A stretch of 64,000 nt of DNA, taken from NCBI GenBank assembly GCA_003194525.1, contig NBIV01000003.1:372001-436000 (forward strand), in the 5' to 3' direction. Origin of the DNA: Gracilariopsis chorda. Its lineage: Eukaryota > Rhodophyta > Florideophyceae > Gracilariales > Gracilariaceae. This document shows, piece by piece, positions 21,731-32,356 of this stretch. Within the stretch, counting starts at the first letter, position 1; each line of letters opens with the position of its first letter. The translations under genes were made by a program, and so were the position numbers. Below the pieces are notes generated by a model that was not told the origin of the DNA, searched no databases, and was given only the letters and a program-made list of their open reading frames with translations.

Positions 21731-23492
21731 TTATACCACCATGTCTGGCATTCTGCGATGCCGTTCATGAAACTGTTGGCACTGAGGGTGTGCTGTCATA
21801 GATCTGAAAAACTTCCTAGCGCAGCCCGTAAACCACTCATCTGTCCACTCTACCGCAATTCGAGATTCCGTGTTTTCTGCTTGTTCTGATGGCTCTCCTA
21901 CCAAGCCATCGCTCCATATTTCTCGTTTTGCTGGCTGTACTGCGCCCAGCAATACTTGTGCTGCTTCCTGTTGGACTGCCTTGTTATATTCTTTAGAACA
22001 CGGAGTATAATCGAACTGCACATTCTGTATATAGGCGAGTCCTAGATCGATTGAAAGCGAGGCGCGCGGCAGATGAAGAAAGGCGAGCTCTGCCAGTTTC
22101 TTCTCTGTTTCTCTTTTCAATGTAGACCTCTTTTTCCTGATTCGCGTATTGGAGAGTGTTAAGGTTGATTGTTGTACCGGTATATCCTCGGGAAGCCGCA
22201 TGGCCTTCTTATATAGTGTTGCGGCTTTGAGAGCAGCTATCTCTGGGAGTGACTTCACTTTGGTGAATTCCCGAAGTTGGTCGACTGGTGTGGATTTAAC
22301 ACACCCTGTTTGGATTCTCAATCCTACATTACGGGCTCTTTCGAGGTTCCGTATGTGTGTGTCGAAAGCATTCAGAATTGCCACTCCGGCGCCGTATATG
22401 GCTATGAGCTCGATGAACCCTTGTCTAAATATGTATATCGTTTGCGAATTTGCACCCCAAGTTGTTCCTGTTAGTCTACTCAAAATCGTGCATATACTCA
22501 AATACTTGCTTCTCACCTTCTTCAGGTGTACCTTAAATTTCAACCTACTGTCCAGCTGCAGTCCAAGAAATCGCACTCTGTTGAATGGAGTAACCAAAGT
22601 CCCGTTCACTGAAACCGCAAGTTGCTCGATATTGCTTTTCCAGTTGTTGTATGTAAAGGGGACTAGAACGGTTTATGCTGCATTCATCTTGATGTTATTG
22701 TGGACACAATAAGTTTCTAGTTTGTGTACTGCCCCTGCAGTGCTGTTTGACAGCGTGTGAGGGTGTTCGCGGTTACCCATATTGCGCTGTCGTCCACGAA
22801 CATACTAATCCTTAGTGACCGATTTACTTCGCACACTGCTTTGTCCAAGTGTGCGTTGTATGCGATCCATAGCGAAGGGGATACTGTACACCCTTGTGGC
22901 AGGCCTTGCGGCACGACACGTTCCGAGCTTAGTGCTGTGCTCCACTAGCACCACCACCTCCTGTCCATGATGAATGCCCGTATCCATCTCTACAGTAACC
23001 TTGGACATTGCATGTTTCCCAGTTTCACCATGAGGTCGTGATTTGAGACACCGTCGTACGCAGCTAAGAAGTCGCAGAATATAGCCATGGTATGTCTCCC
23101 TATATTCCATCCGTGTGTCACTCCTTCACATAAGGTCTCTATCTGCTCCTCTGTTGACCTGTGCATACGAAATCCTGTTTGTCTGTACGCCAAGAGTGGA
23201 TGTAGCCATTGCATGAAAATTTATACACCATTCTCTCCGCTCTACGGGTCATGACGGAAGTTAGAGATATCGGCTGGATCTTACGGTCTGGTCCTGGCTT
23301 AGGAATGGGTATCAACATTGACATTAGCCATTTTGCAGGTACCTCAGAGTTCTTGAATGACCTATTAATAAGCTGGAGCTGCCTTAGCTTTCCAACTTCC
23401 GGTAGATGTTGAAGTAATGCTATCTCGATACCGTCTAAGCCCGGTGTTTTCTTTGGATTCATCTCTGCTAGAGCAACCTGCAAGTGCTGCAT
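21731..23492 (-). pseudogene. LINE reverse transcriptase and thumb
   Basis: Finger and palm motifs are PKKTPGLDGIE and IPIPKPGPDRK (23492-23139), QTGFRMHRSTEEQIE and AIFCDFLAAYDGV with the first catalytic Asp (23214-22990), GLPQGCTVSP and ISMFVDDSAIWV with the FVDD pair (22914-22717). A 293-codon thumb region (22609-21731) follows, with RVRFLGLQLDSRLKF. At least three frame changes. All catalytic Asp residues can still be seen. Confidence 0.85.
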
Positions 23493-23642
23493 CTTGAAGT
23501 TAATTGAACTCTCGTTCTGTGCCTGTCGATGATAGGAGTCGAGAATTGTCCTGTACAGGTTTCTAATTTCGGTTCCATTGTCTTCGGATGTTCCTGTCCT
23601 TATCTCGTGCCTTAGAAACCATTTTGCCCGTCTCCTATCTGT

Positions 23643-23882
23643 TCACCCTTCTACATCTGGGGTGCAAAGTGATTGAGTTGAGTTCTTGCCTTGGTCCATG
23701 GCTTTGACGGTCTTCCATAGCTTCGTATCTGACGATGTAGGTGACATATCGTACATGAGTTCCCGCCACGCATTTCTTTCCAGCTTGTCTATTACACGGG
23801 CGGTATCATGGCGTATCCTATCCCGGTTTGACTTCGATTCATCTGTAGGGTTCATTCTGTATTCTTTGCAGGCTTCTTGCAT
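23643..23882 (-). pseudogene. LINE linker between endonuclease and RT
   Basis: Charged helical sequence (MQEACKEYRMNPTDES, DKLERNAWRELMYD) with the WKTVKAMD block that precedes RT in many LINEs. It lies between the endonuclease end (about 23928) and the finger domain (23492). Confidence 0.5.
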
Positions 23883-23927
23883 CTGTGTGACCGCTTCAGA
23901 AGTTTCTTCTGACCATCATGGGTTGGA

Positions 23928-24968
23928 TCAGGCTCGGTTGTTTTTCGGGATAGTTTTGAGTGCTGCTTTGAGAACATCGTTCGTGAAGGCCGCATGTTCT
24001 GCATCGATAGTGTGACACTGGTCTGACTGTTTCTGAGTTGTCTTTATACATCCTCCTGGTACGCTGGCCAATCCACAGACTTCAATTTCCAATTCCTTCT
24101 CCCGTTTCTCTGTCCTGAGTATAGGCTGGTTTCCAATGTGATGATGCAAAACGTGATGATCTGAAAACGGAGTTTCCTGTGCATTCCATGTTGCATATGG
24201 CAACCACTTGCTCGGTACTGCGGAGATGTCTATTCCCCTCTGGCTTCCAGTTGAGGGGTCAGTTCGCGTAGCAATGTTTTCTGTGTTCATGATTTATCTG
24301 TCGGTTGACTCCAGCTAATTTTCTAGTTCTATGCCTATCGTTTCTACTCTATCGGGACACCATGATCTGCATACGTTGCCGTCTCCTATGATCATATGGC
24401 TTTCTTCAATTTGATCTGCACGGGAATTTGCGGCTAGCTGCGGTGGGACATACACATATGTGATTCGAAGAAAACCCTTTAAATTCTTTTGTGCGACTGA
24501 TACTGTTTCGATTCCTGATCCTAGATTTTTGGCTTCAATGAAGTCTGCGTTATACACTTTTCGTTGGTATGTGATGAGTCTGCCCCCTCTCCCTCCAGCA
24601 CTCGAGTACGTCGGAAGCCGATCGCATCTTCCAATCACAGCATACCCTTGGATTGTTGGCGTATCGTCTTGCGGTCGAAGATGCGTCTCTTGCAGGCAGA
24701 GAATGTATGTTTTGTATTGGTGAGCGGTGGCTACAAGCTCGGCGCGTTTTCTTGATCCTAGAAGACTTCGACAGTTAAGTTGAAGAATACTTATCTTCGT
24801 CAGTGTTTTTTGTGAACTCGTATTTTTGAGTGGTATTGAAGTTGTTAGCCTCCATAGGAGACCCGATCGCCAACTCATTTCGCTTCTCTGCGACAGGATC
24901 GTAGAGAAGTCAGGCACATCGCGTGAAGGCGATTTGCATGTGCCGTCGTTTAGTGTTGAGTAGAGCAA
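23928..24968 (-). pseudogene. LINE AP-type endonuclease
   Basis: The 5' frame (to 24315) has ILQLNCRSLLGSRKRAEL, ILCLQETHL and GGRGGRLITYQR, then YVPP and IIGDGN in place of the usual GDFN. The 3' frame (24290-23928) carries TPFSDHHVLHHHI, the SDH catalytic motif. A stop and frame change separate them near 24300. The enzyme nicks target DNA to prime reverse transcription. Coding similarity starts about 150 bp inside the element's 5' end. Confidence 0.8.
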
Positions 24969-25304
24969 GAAAATCCTGATACACTTCTGAGACCACGGCT
25001 AACGGGTCAAGTGTATACAATACGGTTACAATTGGGTCGACACCGTCTTTTGAATAATGAACTCTTGAGGAATAGACTTGCAAATATCTCTTGCCTTGCC
25101 ATAGACTTGGCACTGCAGCATGATACCCATCAGATCTTCTCCTACCTTATTCGAGTTTGTAGCGTCAAGTTTAAGGTGGAGCAATTTCCATTGAGTGACT
25201 GCTGTTGCGTACATTTCCTGGTTGCCCTTGCGGTCGGTCCACGGTACTGTCTTCATATCTGTTGGTCGCGTACGACGCGCGGAGGAAATGAATGAGACTC
25301 GCAT
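24946..25304 (-). pseudogene. Copia gag, N-terminal and central part
   Basis: Minus-strand text TDRKGNQEMYATAVTQWKLL, LMGIMLQCQVYGKARDICKS and LDPLAVVSEVYQDFLALL is the gag core of the copia element (helix-rich, Trp/Leu pattern). It runs into the LINE at the NTKR codons and resumes at 20757. One frameshift lies near 25060. Confidence 0.7.
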
Positions 25305-25623
25305 CTATGCGAGAACGGCAAGAACACGGGCACAAGCCCTCAGAAGACTGTCTGACGTTCCCCCCTTTCCTCCAAGGCCATTTCGTCTGGGATGTCGGGC
25401 TTTTCTTCTGCACTCCAGTTCCGCACAGAGCCTTTCGCAGTCTGCTGCGTAGGGTGATCTGTGCGGTACCTTCTGAAAGCCACCTACGACTGCGTAGGTT
25501 GCCCCCGCATGCTCTATCAAAATCAAAGTAATTCAATTCGATACTACATTGGGTAACGCTGGTTTTCCAATTGGCGTAGACTGAGTCAACTAATGCTGTC
25601 GAATATTCTCGGTGCATCAACAA
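25305..25623 (-). pseudogene. Copia gag N-terminus or leader coding segment
   Basis: A 73-codon frame (25526-25305; GGFQKVPHRSPYAADCERL) stops just before the gag core. A related sequence in the opposite orientation at 27663-28000 keeps the same frame (GGFQQVQHNAAYEADHE...ACAR), which argues that this was coding. It lies between the primer-binding site and the gag core. Confidence 0.45.
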
Positions 25624-25660
25624 TATCCCAAGTGAAGCGTGGTCTCTTTGATAGATCTGA

Positions 25661-25678
25661 GCTCTGCGGGCCCAGAAC
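25661..25678 (-). other. Candidate primer-binding site of the copia element
   Basis: Directly after the 5' LTR the minus strand reads GTTCTGGGCCCGCAGAGC. It does not begin with TGG. The TGGGCCC core resembles the anticodon-arm part of initiator tRNA-Met that some copia elements use as a half-tRNA primer. The match is partial. Confidence 0.35.
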
Positions 25679-26070
25679 TATCTAAATTTCCTGATTAAGA
25701 CGTAATGCTTTATCCTTCAGATTCCCCTGCCCTTCCGCTTCCTTCTCTGGAATTGGTCGGGCGCGAGCGGGGTTCTTACAGCGCCGTGCCTTCGAACAGA
25801 AGCCTCTCGGCAAAGTAATTATCTAGCTATCCTCTCCCAGAGTTCGTACTACTAGTTGCACTAACGCTACTCATTGAACAATACTCCATACAGGGGCATG
25901 TGCGAAAGAGGCCAACAGGGAGCCGCCACGTCGAATATGTGACAAATTGCGTGGTGTGTTTCAGTAAAGAGTACGGTAGCGAATGCAAGAAACATGTAGA
26001 TATTACTTAATGGCAACAACTGGATTAGAAGCAAATCTGCAAGCTTCGCCGTGTTCAATTGCATTCCATA
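25679..26070 (-). repeat. 5' LTR of the GalEa-like copia element
   Basis: 392 bp, TATGGAATGC...TTTAGATA on the minus strand, about 90% identical by eye to the LTR at 15815-16210. The TATA candidate of the other copy is CTGTAAG here. ATCAT at 26071-26075 is the target duplication. Confidence 0.9.
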
Positions 26071-26075
26071 ATCAT

Positions 26076-27662
26076 TGGATCTGCGAGAAAGCATTAGCTC
26101 GCTCAAAGCCATGCATGTTACGTATGCACTGAGCGGTGCTTTTTATCGACCAAGACAATGAAGCAAATGCACTATACTGGTGAAGTGGGTCTCAGAAGTG
26201 TGCGGGTCGTATTGCAGCCATCTATGGACATAGCAGGATCCCATTGGCTCGAAGTTTGACTAAATGCTCACCTCTTACTCTCCGTATGCCGCTTCTATCG
26301 ATTTGCAGAAGAACTTATGAAATTTGGTGCTACAATTCACGCCAGATCAAATGACAGATGCGAGTGTTTACCTATAAACGTTCTTGTAAAACAAAAGAGA
26401 GAACTGCTCTGATATTTTTTTGCTATCCTTCTCAATTTTTAAGTATTCGCCGCCAACAACCCAAGCGAAAGCTCAATTGCAAAGCGTCGAGGATATGCAA
26501 CGATTTTTAGGCGCAATAAACCCCCTTATGGCCTTTCTGATGTAAACAGATAATTGTGGGAGATGAAACCTGGGTCCTTGAGTTCAATAAAGCCAAGAAC
26601 ATGGGGGGTCCAGAAGAGAAGCATGAAGAGAATCAAATTTGTAATAATGATAAGATCGACCGATCAGTTCTGCGCGTAGAATTGGTAATTGATATAGAAG
26701 ACTTGGCTGTAAGCGCTGATTTCATCACAGAAGCATCATTATTACTCCAGACTTTCGATTTGCCACTATTCCCGTCCGTTCGTCATGTCTTTGGAATGTC
26801 CCTTTCCATGAAAACAATGTCTGGTACGTGAAAGCGATCATCGGCAAGGATCCGGAATACGTTCCAGAAGAAGGCCACGTTTCAATTGCTCGTTTTTATG
26901 TTCCTTCTGTAATGGAAGATTCCTAAATTCCTCACCTTGAATATTGGAGCTCACTTGACTCTTTGAAGTACCAACAACTCTCATGGTGTATGGAAGCCGG
27001 AGATGTCATTTTAAAGCTATTGGAAATAAGTCGTGAGCTAGACACTATTCTGCGAGAGATAGATGGAGAATACAATGAGCCTGTCTCTGGCGGTGGTGCA
27101 CTTCGATATGGTGCAGTTGTCTTGCGGACCGAAGCGAATATTCACGTGTTGGATATTTACCGACTACCATTACTAGCCACCTAAGCCAGAACAAATGCAA
27201 GTAGCAAGGGAATAATAAGCGCTGAACAAGATGAGCAAAACTGGATTGTATCCCGAAACCGTTGCCGTTCCCTTGTGCGGAGTGGATAAGGAATAGGCTT
27301 AAGAGAACTCCGTCGAAATTGCAGTAGGGTTTCTTGGAGCCAGACTGTTGTGGGACGGGACCGGGCTGGTGGTACGTTTTGAGCTTGTAGACGAAGAACA
27401 GGGGCAAATGCAAATACTGGAGAACCCAAAATGGACTGACAATAGGGCAACACCATGCAGAAGGAAGATTTCATGTCTCGAAGAGTAAGCTGAAGTGATC
27501 TGGCGGATTCGAACGGCTGGTTACCTTGATCGCTTTTTGTATGAATAAGCGACAGAACGCTCCGTACATGATGAACATAGTCGCAAGCTCCTAAGAAATT
27601 CATCACCTCGTTGATGTACTGAGCAATTTGGTAGGTTTCCGTGGTGTAGTGCACCCGTAATG
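26076..27662 (+). pseudogene. Unassigned region with a possible gene remnant
   Basis: Plus-strand frames at 26556-26831 and about 26800-27183 are consistent with a broken coding sequence: PEYVPEEGHVSIARFYVP, a stop near 26922, then HLEYWSSLDSLKYQQL, ISRELDTILREIDGEY and RYGAVVLRTEANIHV. Base use is smoother than in the surroundings. I recognise no family. It may be an accessory frame of a transposon. 27184-27662 holds only short frames on the minus strand. Confidence 0.25.
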
Positions 27663-28000
27663 GGCAACCAGCGTTACCCAATGTAGTATCTCAAACTGAG
27701 TTAGTTTGAATTGGATATAGAACTGCTCACGCAGCCTAGGCAGCCCTAGGTGGCTTCCAGCAGGTACAGCACAATGCAGCTTACGAAGCAGACCACGAGG
27801 GGCTTCGTACGGACTTGGAGCGCAGAATAAAGCCTGACTTCGAAGGCGTAGTCGCATGGAGGACGGAGGCAACATCAGAGAGTGTTATGAGGACTTGTGC
27901 CCGTTTTTCTTGCCTGCCTTGTACAGCTGCGAGCCCTCGTCGGTTCTTCTCTCTGCGCAGAGTACAAAACCAACACACCTGATGGTAGAGGTGCGTATCA
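27663..28000 (+). repeat. Diverged copy of the copia gag N-terminus, opposite orientation
   Basis: The plus strand from CCAGCGTTACCCAATG onward aligns with the minus strand of 25557-25260. Both encode GGFQ[KQ]V[PQ]H, Y.AD.E, LE.R and RACAR in the same frame. It is the start of another copia element of the same family, without its LTR here. Identity by eye is roughly two thirds. Confidence 0.5.
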
Positions 28001-29241
28001 TCATTACCAATCATCAAAACTTGATTCTGAATATGTGTTATATGTATTAAAAGGAGATGGATTGGGGAACAGTCAACAAATCAGCTCCCGCCTATCCGAG
28101 GGAAAGAATGTTCTAGATGTTTCCATGGAACTACAGAGTAGATTTTTTCGAGTGATGTAAAGAAGTGGACTACTGAGAGATGTTCTGTGGGCCCCCATCA
28201 GACTTTCGAAGCATTGGAACTAGAGCACACGTGAAGGAATCACCCCATGAAATTGGACAAACCTGCAAAAGCAGCATATCTTGGGAAATGTTGAAGACCG
28301 TCAACTTCGAAGCACTTTGCATAATAGCTAATGGTTTTGGCACACTGCACGCCAACTCCTAAAGAGAACCGATAATCCTTACGAAATCTGTGGATCATTT
28401 TCTAAACAAATCCAAGCTCTTAAAAAACTAACTACAGCTCCTGTACGTTGAACAAGAAGTGCAGTAAATCATCGTAAACCATCTACCTATTTGAGAGTTT
28501 AATCTTTTTCCGCGCAAACCTGATGACGTCCTAGACAACGAAGGGACCACTCGCTATTTCTCTGCTTCGCAATAGCACGATGAATAGCCATGGGGAGCGG
28601 CATTTGAAAATCGGCCCAATTGTCGTACTACTTGTGTCAGCGTTCCAATGCCCACTTTGAAAACTGGTATTTTGCTGTTCCTCTTCTCTCTAGCTTTTCA
28701 ATTGCTTTTGCTTCCTTCTCAGCCTCTTTAGCCGCTACTGCTAAAGCTGCAGCTTCTCTTCGTCGCTGCTTCTCTCGTACGAGAGCTATCGCGGATTCCG
28801 AGGTAACATAAGTACCCCAGCGGAAATATGAGATATGAGTTTGATATGGACCTGATAGGTTTATTGCAGAACAAATAAATGTTATATATATATAAGATAT
28901 CTTTTCGGTATATTCTGGAATCCCACACTATATTTCTGCGATGCTCACGCAGGATGTCGATATATATTTGATCTATTTCTGAAATAAGTTTCAACAGATA
29001 CTGAAAATTTCAAAATATATCGGAATTATACGGAAGCTTTCGTAATCATCTTGAACCACTTTCAATGATTTACCGTCTACACATCTAGTGCATATCGAAT
29101 AATAACCGAGATTTCCTATTACCATATCTCTAAACTATCAAATTTCTTTACTTCTTTAGCTATTTCATGCCCTCATGACATATCATTTCTATACCAGTAC
29201 CAGATTCTAGATTTCTACTGGGTACCATTATTTGAATCTAT
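28001..29241. other. AT-rich stretch without recognised genes
   Basis: Short frames on both strands, several AT-only runs (for example near 28880) and no terminal repeats. I see nothing that can be named. Confidence 0.5.
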
Positions 29242-29679
29242 CTAACCGGTAGACAAAGTTACTGGCTGCAGGTTCAAACCATCCCACACTATCCGCCGTT
29301 TTTCTTCAAATAGTTTCACGATCGCGGCCAGCGATAGCATCCTCCTTGGCTCATCTAAAGAAGCAGGTCGAAGAATACCCAACAATCGGCTTGCATCCAG
29401 CCGCCAGATACCGGCCTTTGTAAATGATCCCCCTATTGTTTGCGGTGTCAAATTCAGCTCATATGCTCGCCGCGTGATCCCCAAAAAGTCAAAGATATCG
29501 AACTCTACATCATCATTTGACGACAGCTCACTTGTGAGCTTGTTCAAATGGATACTAAATGGCCTGAAAAGACTGATATCTAGAGGTTGAGTGGCCGCAG
29601 AAGTGTACTCCGGGAGGACATAGGAAGTAAAACCGTGGCTGTAAAGAAATTTGAGAGAAGCTGGCCAAATGTGACACCT
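29242..29679 (-). pseudogene. Pogo/Tigger-like DDE transposase, C-terminal half
   Basis: The minus strand reads KFLYSHGFTSYVLPEYTS, AATQPLDISLFRPF, FDIFDFLGITRRAYELNL and IGGSFTKAGIWRLD. These match the LP.(H/Y)TS..QPLD..vF block and the GF..aGI.P end of DDE_1 (pogo/CENP-B-like) transposases. The gene continues upstream at 34858 on the far side of the gypsy element; joining at the CACCT target site gives one frame through YDRHR..IW, where the second catalytic Asp is expected. The remaining 3' end (to 29242) has an ordinary stop. Confidence 0.75.
29675..29679. repeat. CACCT target-site duplication, left copy
   Basis: CACCT precedes the 5' LTR here and follows the 3' LTR at 34853-34857. The pair marks insertion of the gypsy element into the pogo-like gene. 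Confidence 0.8.
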
Positions 29680-29897
29680 TGTAGCCATTGCCGGCTCTGC
29701 GTGGGTAGTCGGTACCCAAATGGTAAACAGGGTTCCTTCCACCCGAACGCTGCGTAGGTGGCCCCGTAGGTAGCAGTAGCTACGGGCAGCGTTCTTTTGG
29801 CTCCTCTGTCTTAAGGCACGACAGAGCAGCCTCTGAGTAACACCAGAGGCATCGAATCTCACCTTTCTTGGACGAACAACTACCGTAGTTTGCCACA
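29680..29897 (+). repeat. 5' LTR of the chromovirus, 218 bp
   Basis: The first 44 bp and the last ~45 bp match the 89-bp 3' LTR. In between, 29724-29853 (about 130 bp) has no counterpart in the 3' copy. Either this LTR gained an insert or the 3' one lost it. The sequence after it includes no clear TGG primer-binding site; TGGTTTCACTAC at 29906 is possible. Confidence 0.8.
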
Positions 29898-29953
29898 GTG
29901 ATCAATGGTTTCACTACAACGGTTTTTTCGTTTTTCTTGCCCGTTCGATCGAA

Positions 29954-30976
29954 ATGTCTGATCCACAGCCGACGCCACAACCCAGCAGCCAGACAGATGG
30001 CACGCAGCCTGACATTGCTTTTTAAGAGCTTAGTTTTGTTCCTACATCGGTTAGTCACCCGTGCTTGGTAAAAACCGACTCCGTGTCAACCAGAAAGTTT
30101 CTCGCACTATACGATCAATATTGCAAGGAATCTACCGCCCGCGCCCTTCAGCTTGGCATTATCGACGCAACAACCACCGAGCTCGTCCGACCAGTCAACC
30201 TTACATACTGCGTGGACTGAGAATGGCTGGAATCCATCGTGAAACTCAAATTGATTCCGAATCTGACTGACGTGGACATGGTAACGGACGCAATGTTGCC
30301 AACCTCTCTAGAGGAGCGCTCCAAAACCAAGAAGAATACTATTTCTCTTCCGAATCTTAACCCCATCGTTGACAGAGAACTCAGAATGAACATGATGGAG
30401 ACGTCCGCGCCAATGCGCATGGAAACTCTGTTTGCATCATATTTTCCACTCTTAAGACAGCACGGATTGCAATGGGTAACGAAATCGAGACCCAAGATCG
30501 CTATTGAGCACATCATCTTGGCAGTCAAGCAAAAATCACTGCTCGCAAAACTCGAATCCAATCTAAACTTTTTTCACATGTAGTTGCAAAAGGACTTTAA
30601 CGAATTCTTTGCACATGCAGTAAAAGTCACTCAATCGTTTGAGGATCTTGACAATGGTCCAACCCCTCGCAGCACCAACTCCCGCACCCGCAAGGAATGG
30701 AAACGTCAATCTGAGAGGAACAATACCAGCGGCGAAGCGAGCAGTGCCAGCAGCGAGCCGCGCAGATCGCGTTCACGCAACAGGCCTCCACCATATTGCC
30801 CTCATCCGCCGTGCAAAAGGAAGGCCGCTCGTCATTGGGTGGAAGATTGCGATCTGGCGACGGATGAAGAGAAGCAGGAGTAGAAGGCCGCATTTGCGGC
30901 ACAGAAAGCGGCAGACGGCCCGTCAAAATCGACACGTAGCCAAAAGAACAAGGCCAAAGCCAGTCAGACACACACC
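29954..30976 (+). pseudogene. Chromovirus gag, broken
   Basis: An ATG at 29954 opens MSDPQPTPQPSSQTDG and stops within 25 codons. The frame at 30239-30583 carries NLTDVDMVTDAMLPTSLEER and MRMETLFASYFPLLRQHG, a gag-like helical core. The end (30584-30883) has a basic stretch and CPHPPCKRKAARHWVEDC, a CX4CX7HX4C knuckle. Frame changes in three places. Confidence 0.65.
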
Positions 30977-31648
30977 TTGGCCAAAGGCTCAGTCAACCGA
31001 ATGACACCACGTACAGCACCTCGTTCTCCCGCATCATGCATCATCACTCTCTTTGACGGCAGAACCTTCTTAAACGGCACCGGTCGCTATGATGATGTAA
31101 GCGACGACAGCATTGTATCTCCTCACCTTGCGGAGAAAGAGACGCTAAAGGGCATCGGGAAGATTGCAGCCATCGAGACCAAACACCTGTTTGTCGCGCT
31201 GAAGTCGGGTTCCACACCCCAAAGCCTTGCATTTTTACGCACATGGACAGCCCCACGTACTGTCTTGCAGTCACCATCAGGGAGTCTCGCCCTCGTCAAT
31301 ATCACGTATCTCGTAGCAGACAATGGCTTAGCGTGCGAAGAACTTCTCATCGGTCGCCCAATTCTGCGTCACCTTCGCGTAGACACTGAGACTTTGCTGG
31401 ACAATAATCGTTTTGCGCTGAACGGAGCAGATTGCTCTGAAGTTTGGAACGCAACAGTCGACTTTGAGAAAAGGTATATCAGCCGTTTGATGATCGCGAG
31501 GCTCCACAAAGACGCTGGTCCAACCCCATCCATCAATACAACATCTGTGCTGCCTGCTGATTGCCCCAGGGTGAATTATCATGCCACACGCCAGGAAGAA
31601 GACCCATTTCCCGACCCCTCGCTGTTTGACCATGTGGACAGTGCCTAG
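30977..31648 (+). pseudogene. Chromovirus protease region
   Basis: A 223-codon open frame. FLNGTGRYDDVS stands where the D-[ST]-G-A-D-D active site is expected, with the first Asp lost. LVADNGLACEELLIGRPILRHL later matches the ILG..L strand at the end of gypsy proteases. It lies between gag and RT. Confidence 0.6.
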
Positions 31649-31678
31649 CACGAAGAAATCGAAAACTCAATAAATGGC

Positions 31679-32356
31679 ATGGTCGAGACCGCACGCCAAA
31701 ATGGCATGACAGCCCCGCACCTCACCGAACTTCAAGCCATCTCAACGGAGCACATGGATACTTTCCGGGTATCTCTCTCCGCCGGGCCTCCGGCCAACAT
31801 CAGACCGCTGAAGATCGAGCTTGTCCCAGAAGCCCAACCTGTCCGTCTCCGCCTCAGAAAATACTCTCGACACCAGCGCATATGTCTCCAGAACTTTGTG
31901 GAGGACCTCATCCGCACAGGAATGGCATAACCCAACCCAACTTCTCAGTGCGCAAGTGCCCCGCTCATCTTCCCAACGCCAGGACCAGCCCGCTTTCGGT
32001 TCACTGTAGACCTCCGCCCAGTGAACAAATTCATTTTCAAGCACCAGTACCCCTTGCCCAACATCGAACAAGAGATTTTCAAGCTCGCTGAATCAGAATT
32101 CTTTGCCATTTTCGACCTCTCCAATGGCTACTGGCCATTCCCACTTTACAAAGCTTCTCAGGCACTCCAGTCTTTCATCACCCCGGACGGCATCTTTTCC
32201 CCAACACGATTCCTGCATGGAACGACAAACGCGACAACCCACCTTCAGTCAGTGTTGGCTGAGATATTCCCAAAGGACCTTCGAAACCTCCTTTGTATTG
32301 GCTCGACGACATTCTGCTCCATATTAAAACTGTCGAGGGGCTCCTACAAGGAATAA
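31679..32356 (+). pseudogene. Chromovirus reverse transcriptase, N-terminal part
   Basis: HMDTFRVSLSAGPPANIRPL, then RLRKYSRHQ, PARFRFTVDLRPVNKF (frame change near 31930) and FFAIFDLSNGYWPFPL with the first catalytic Asp. FLHGTTNATTHLQSVL is the G..NA...FQ motif. Two stops and one frame change. Confidence 0.8.

Larger units (their letters stand above)
20783..24945 (-). mobile_element. LINE (I/Jockey-like, with C-terminal RNase H) nested in the copia gag
   Basis: The minus strand encodes an AP-type endonuclease, a reverse transcriptase, an RNase H and a C-terminal Cys/His motif, the order of I-like and related LINEs. It is 4,163 bp, flanked by a 12-bp target duplication. The 3' end is A-rich (CCAAAAATAAAGAAG) without a long poly-A. 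No ORF1 is present at the 5' end, so it is 5'-truncated or uses one ORF. Several stops and frameshifts show that it is dead. Confidence 0.85.
15815..26070 (-). mobile_element. Complete Ty1/copia element of GalEa-like type, with a nested LINE
   Basis: LTRs of 396 bp (15815-16210) and 392 bp (25679-26070) flank it, and the target duplication ATCAT is present on both outer sides (15810-15814 and 26071-26075). Gag, protease, integrase, RT and RNase H follow in copia order on the minus strand. Without the 4.16-kb LINE inserted in gag, the element is about 6.1 kb. Frameshifts and stops interrupt several domains, so the copy is inactive. The integrase wording (FNQVVCIDHLFLD) and the RNase H ending (FADPLT...FDSP) remind me of the GalEa/PyRE1G1 copia branch known from crustaceans and red algae. 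That last assignment is from memory. Confidence 0.9.
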
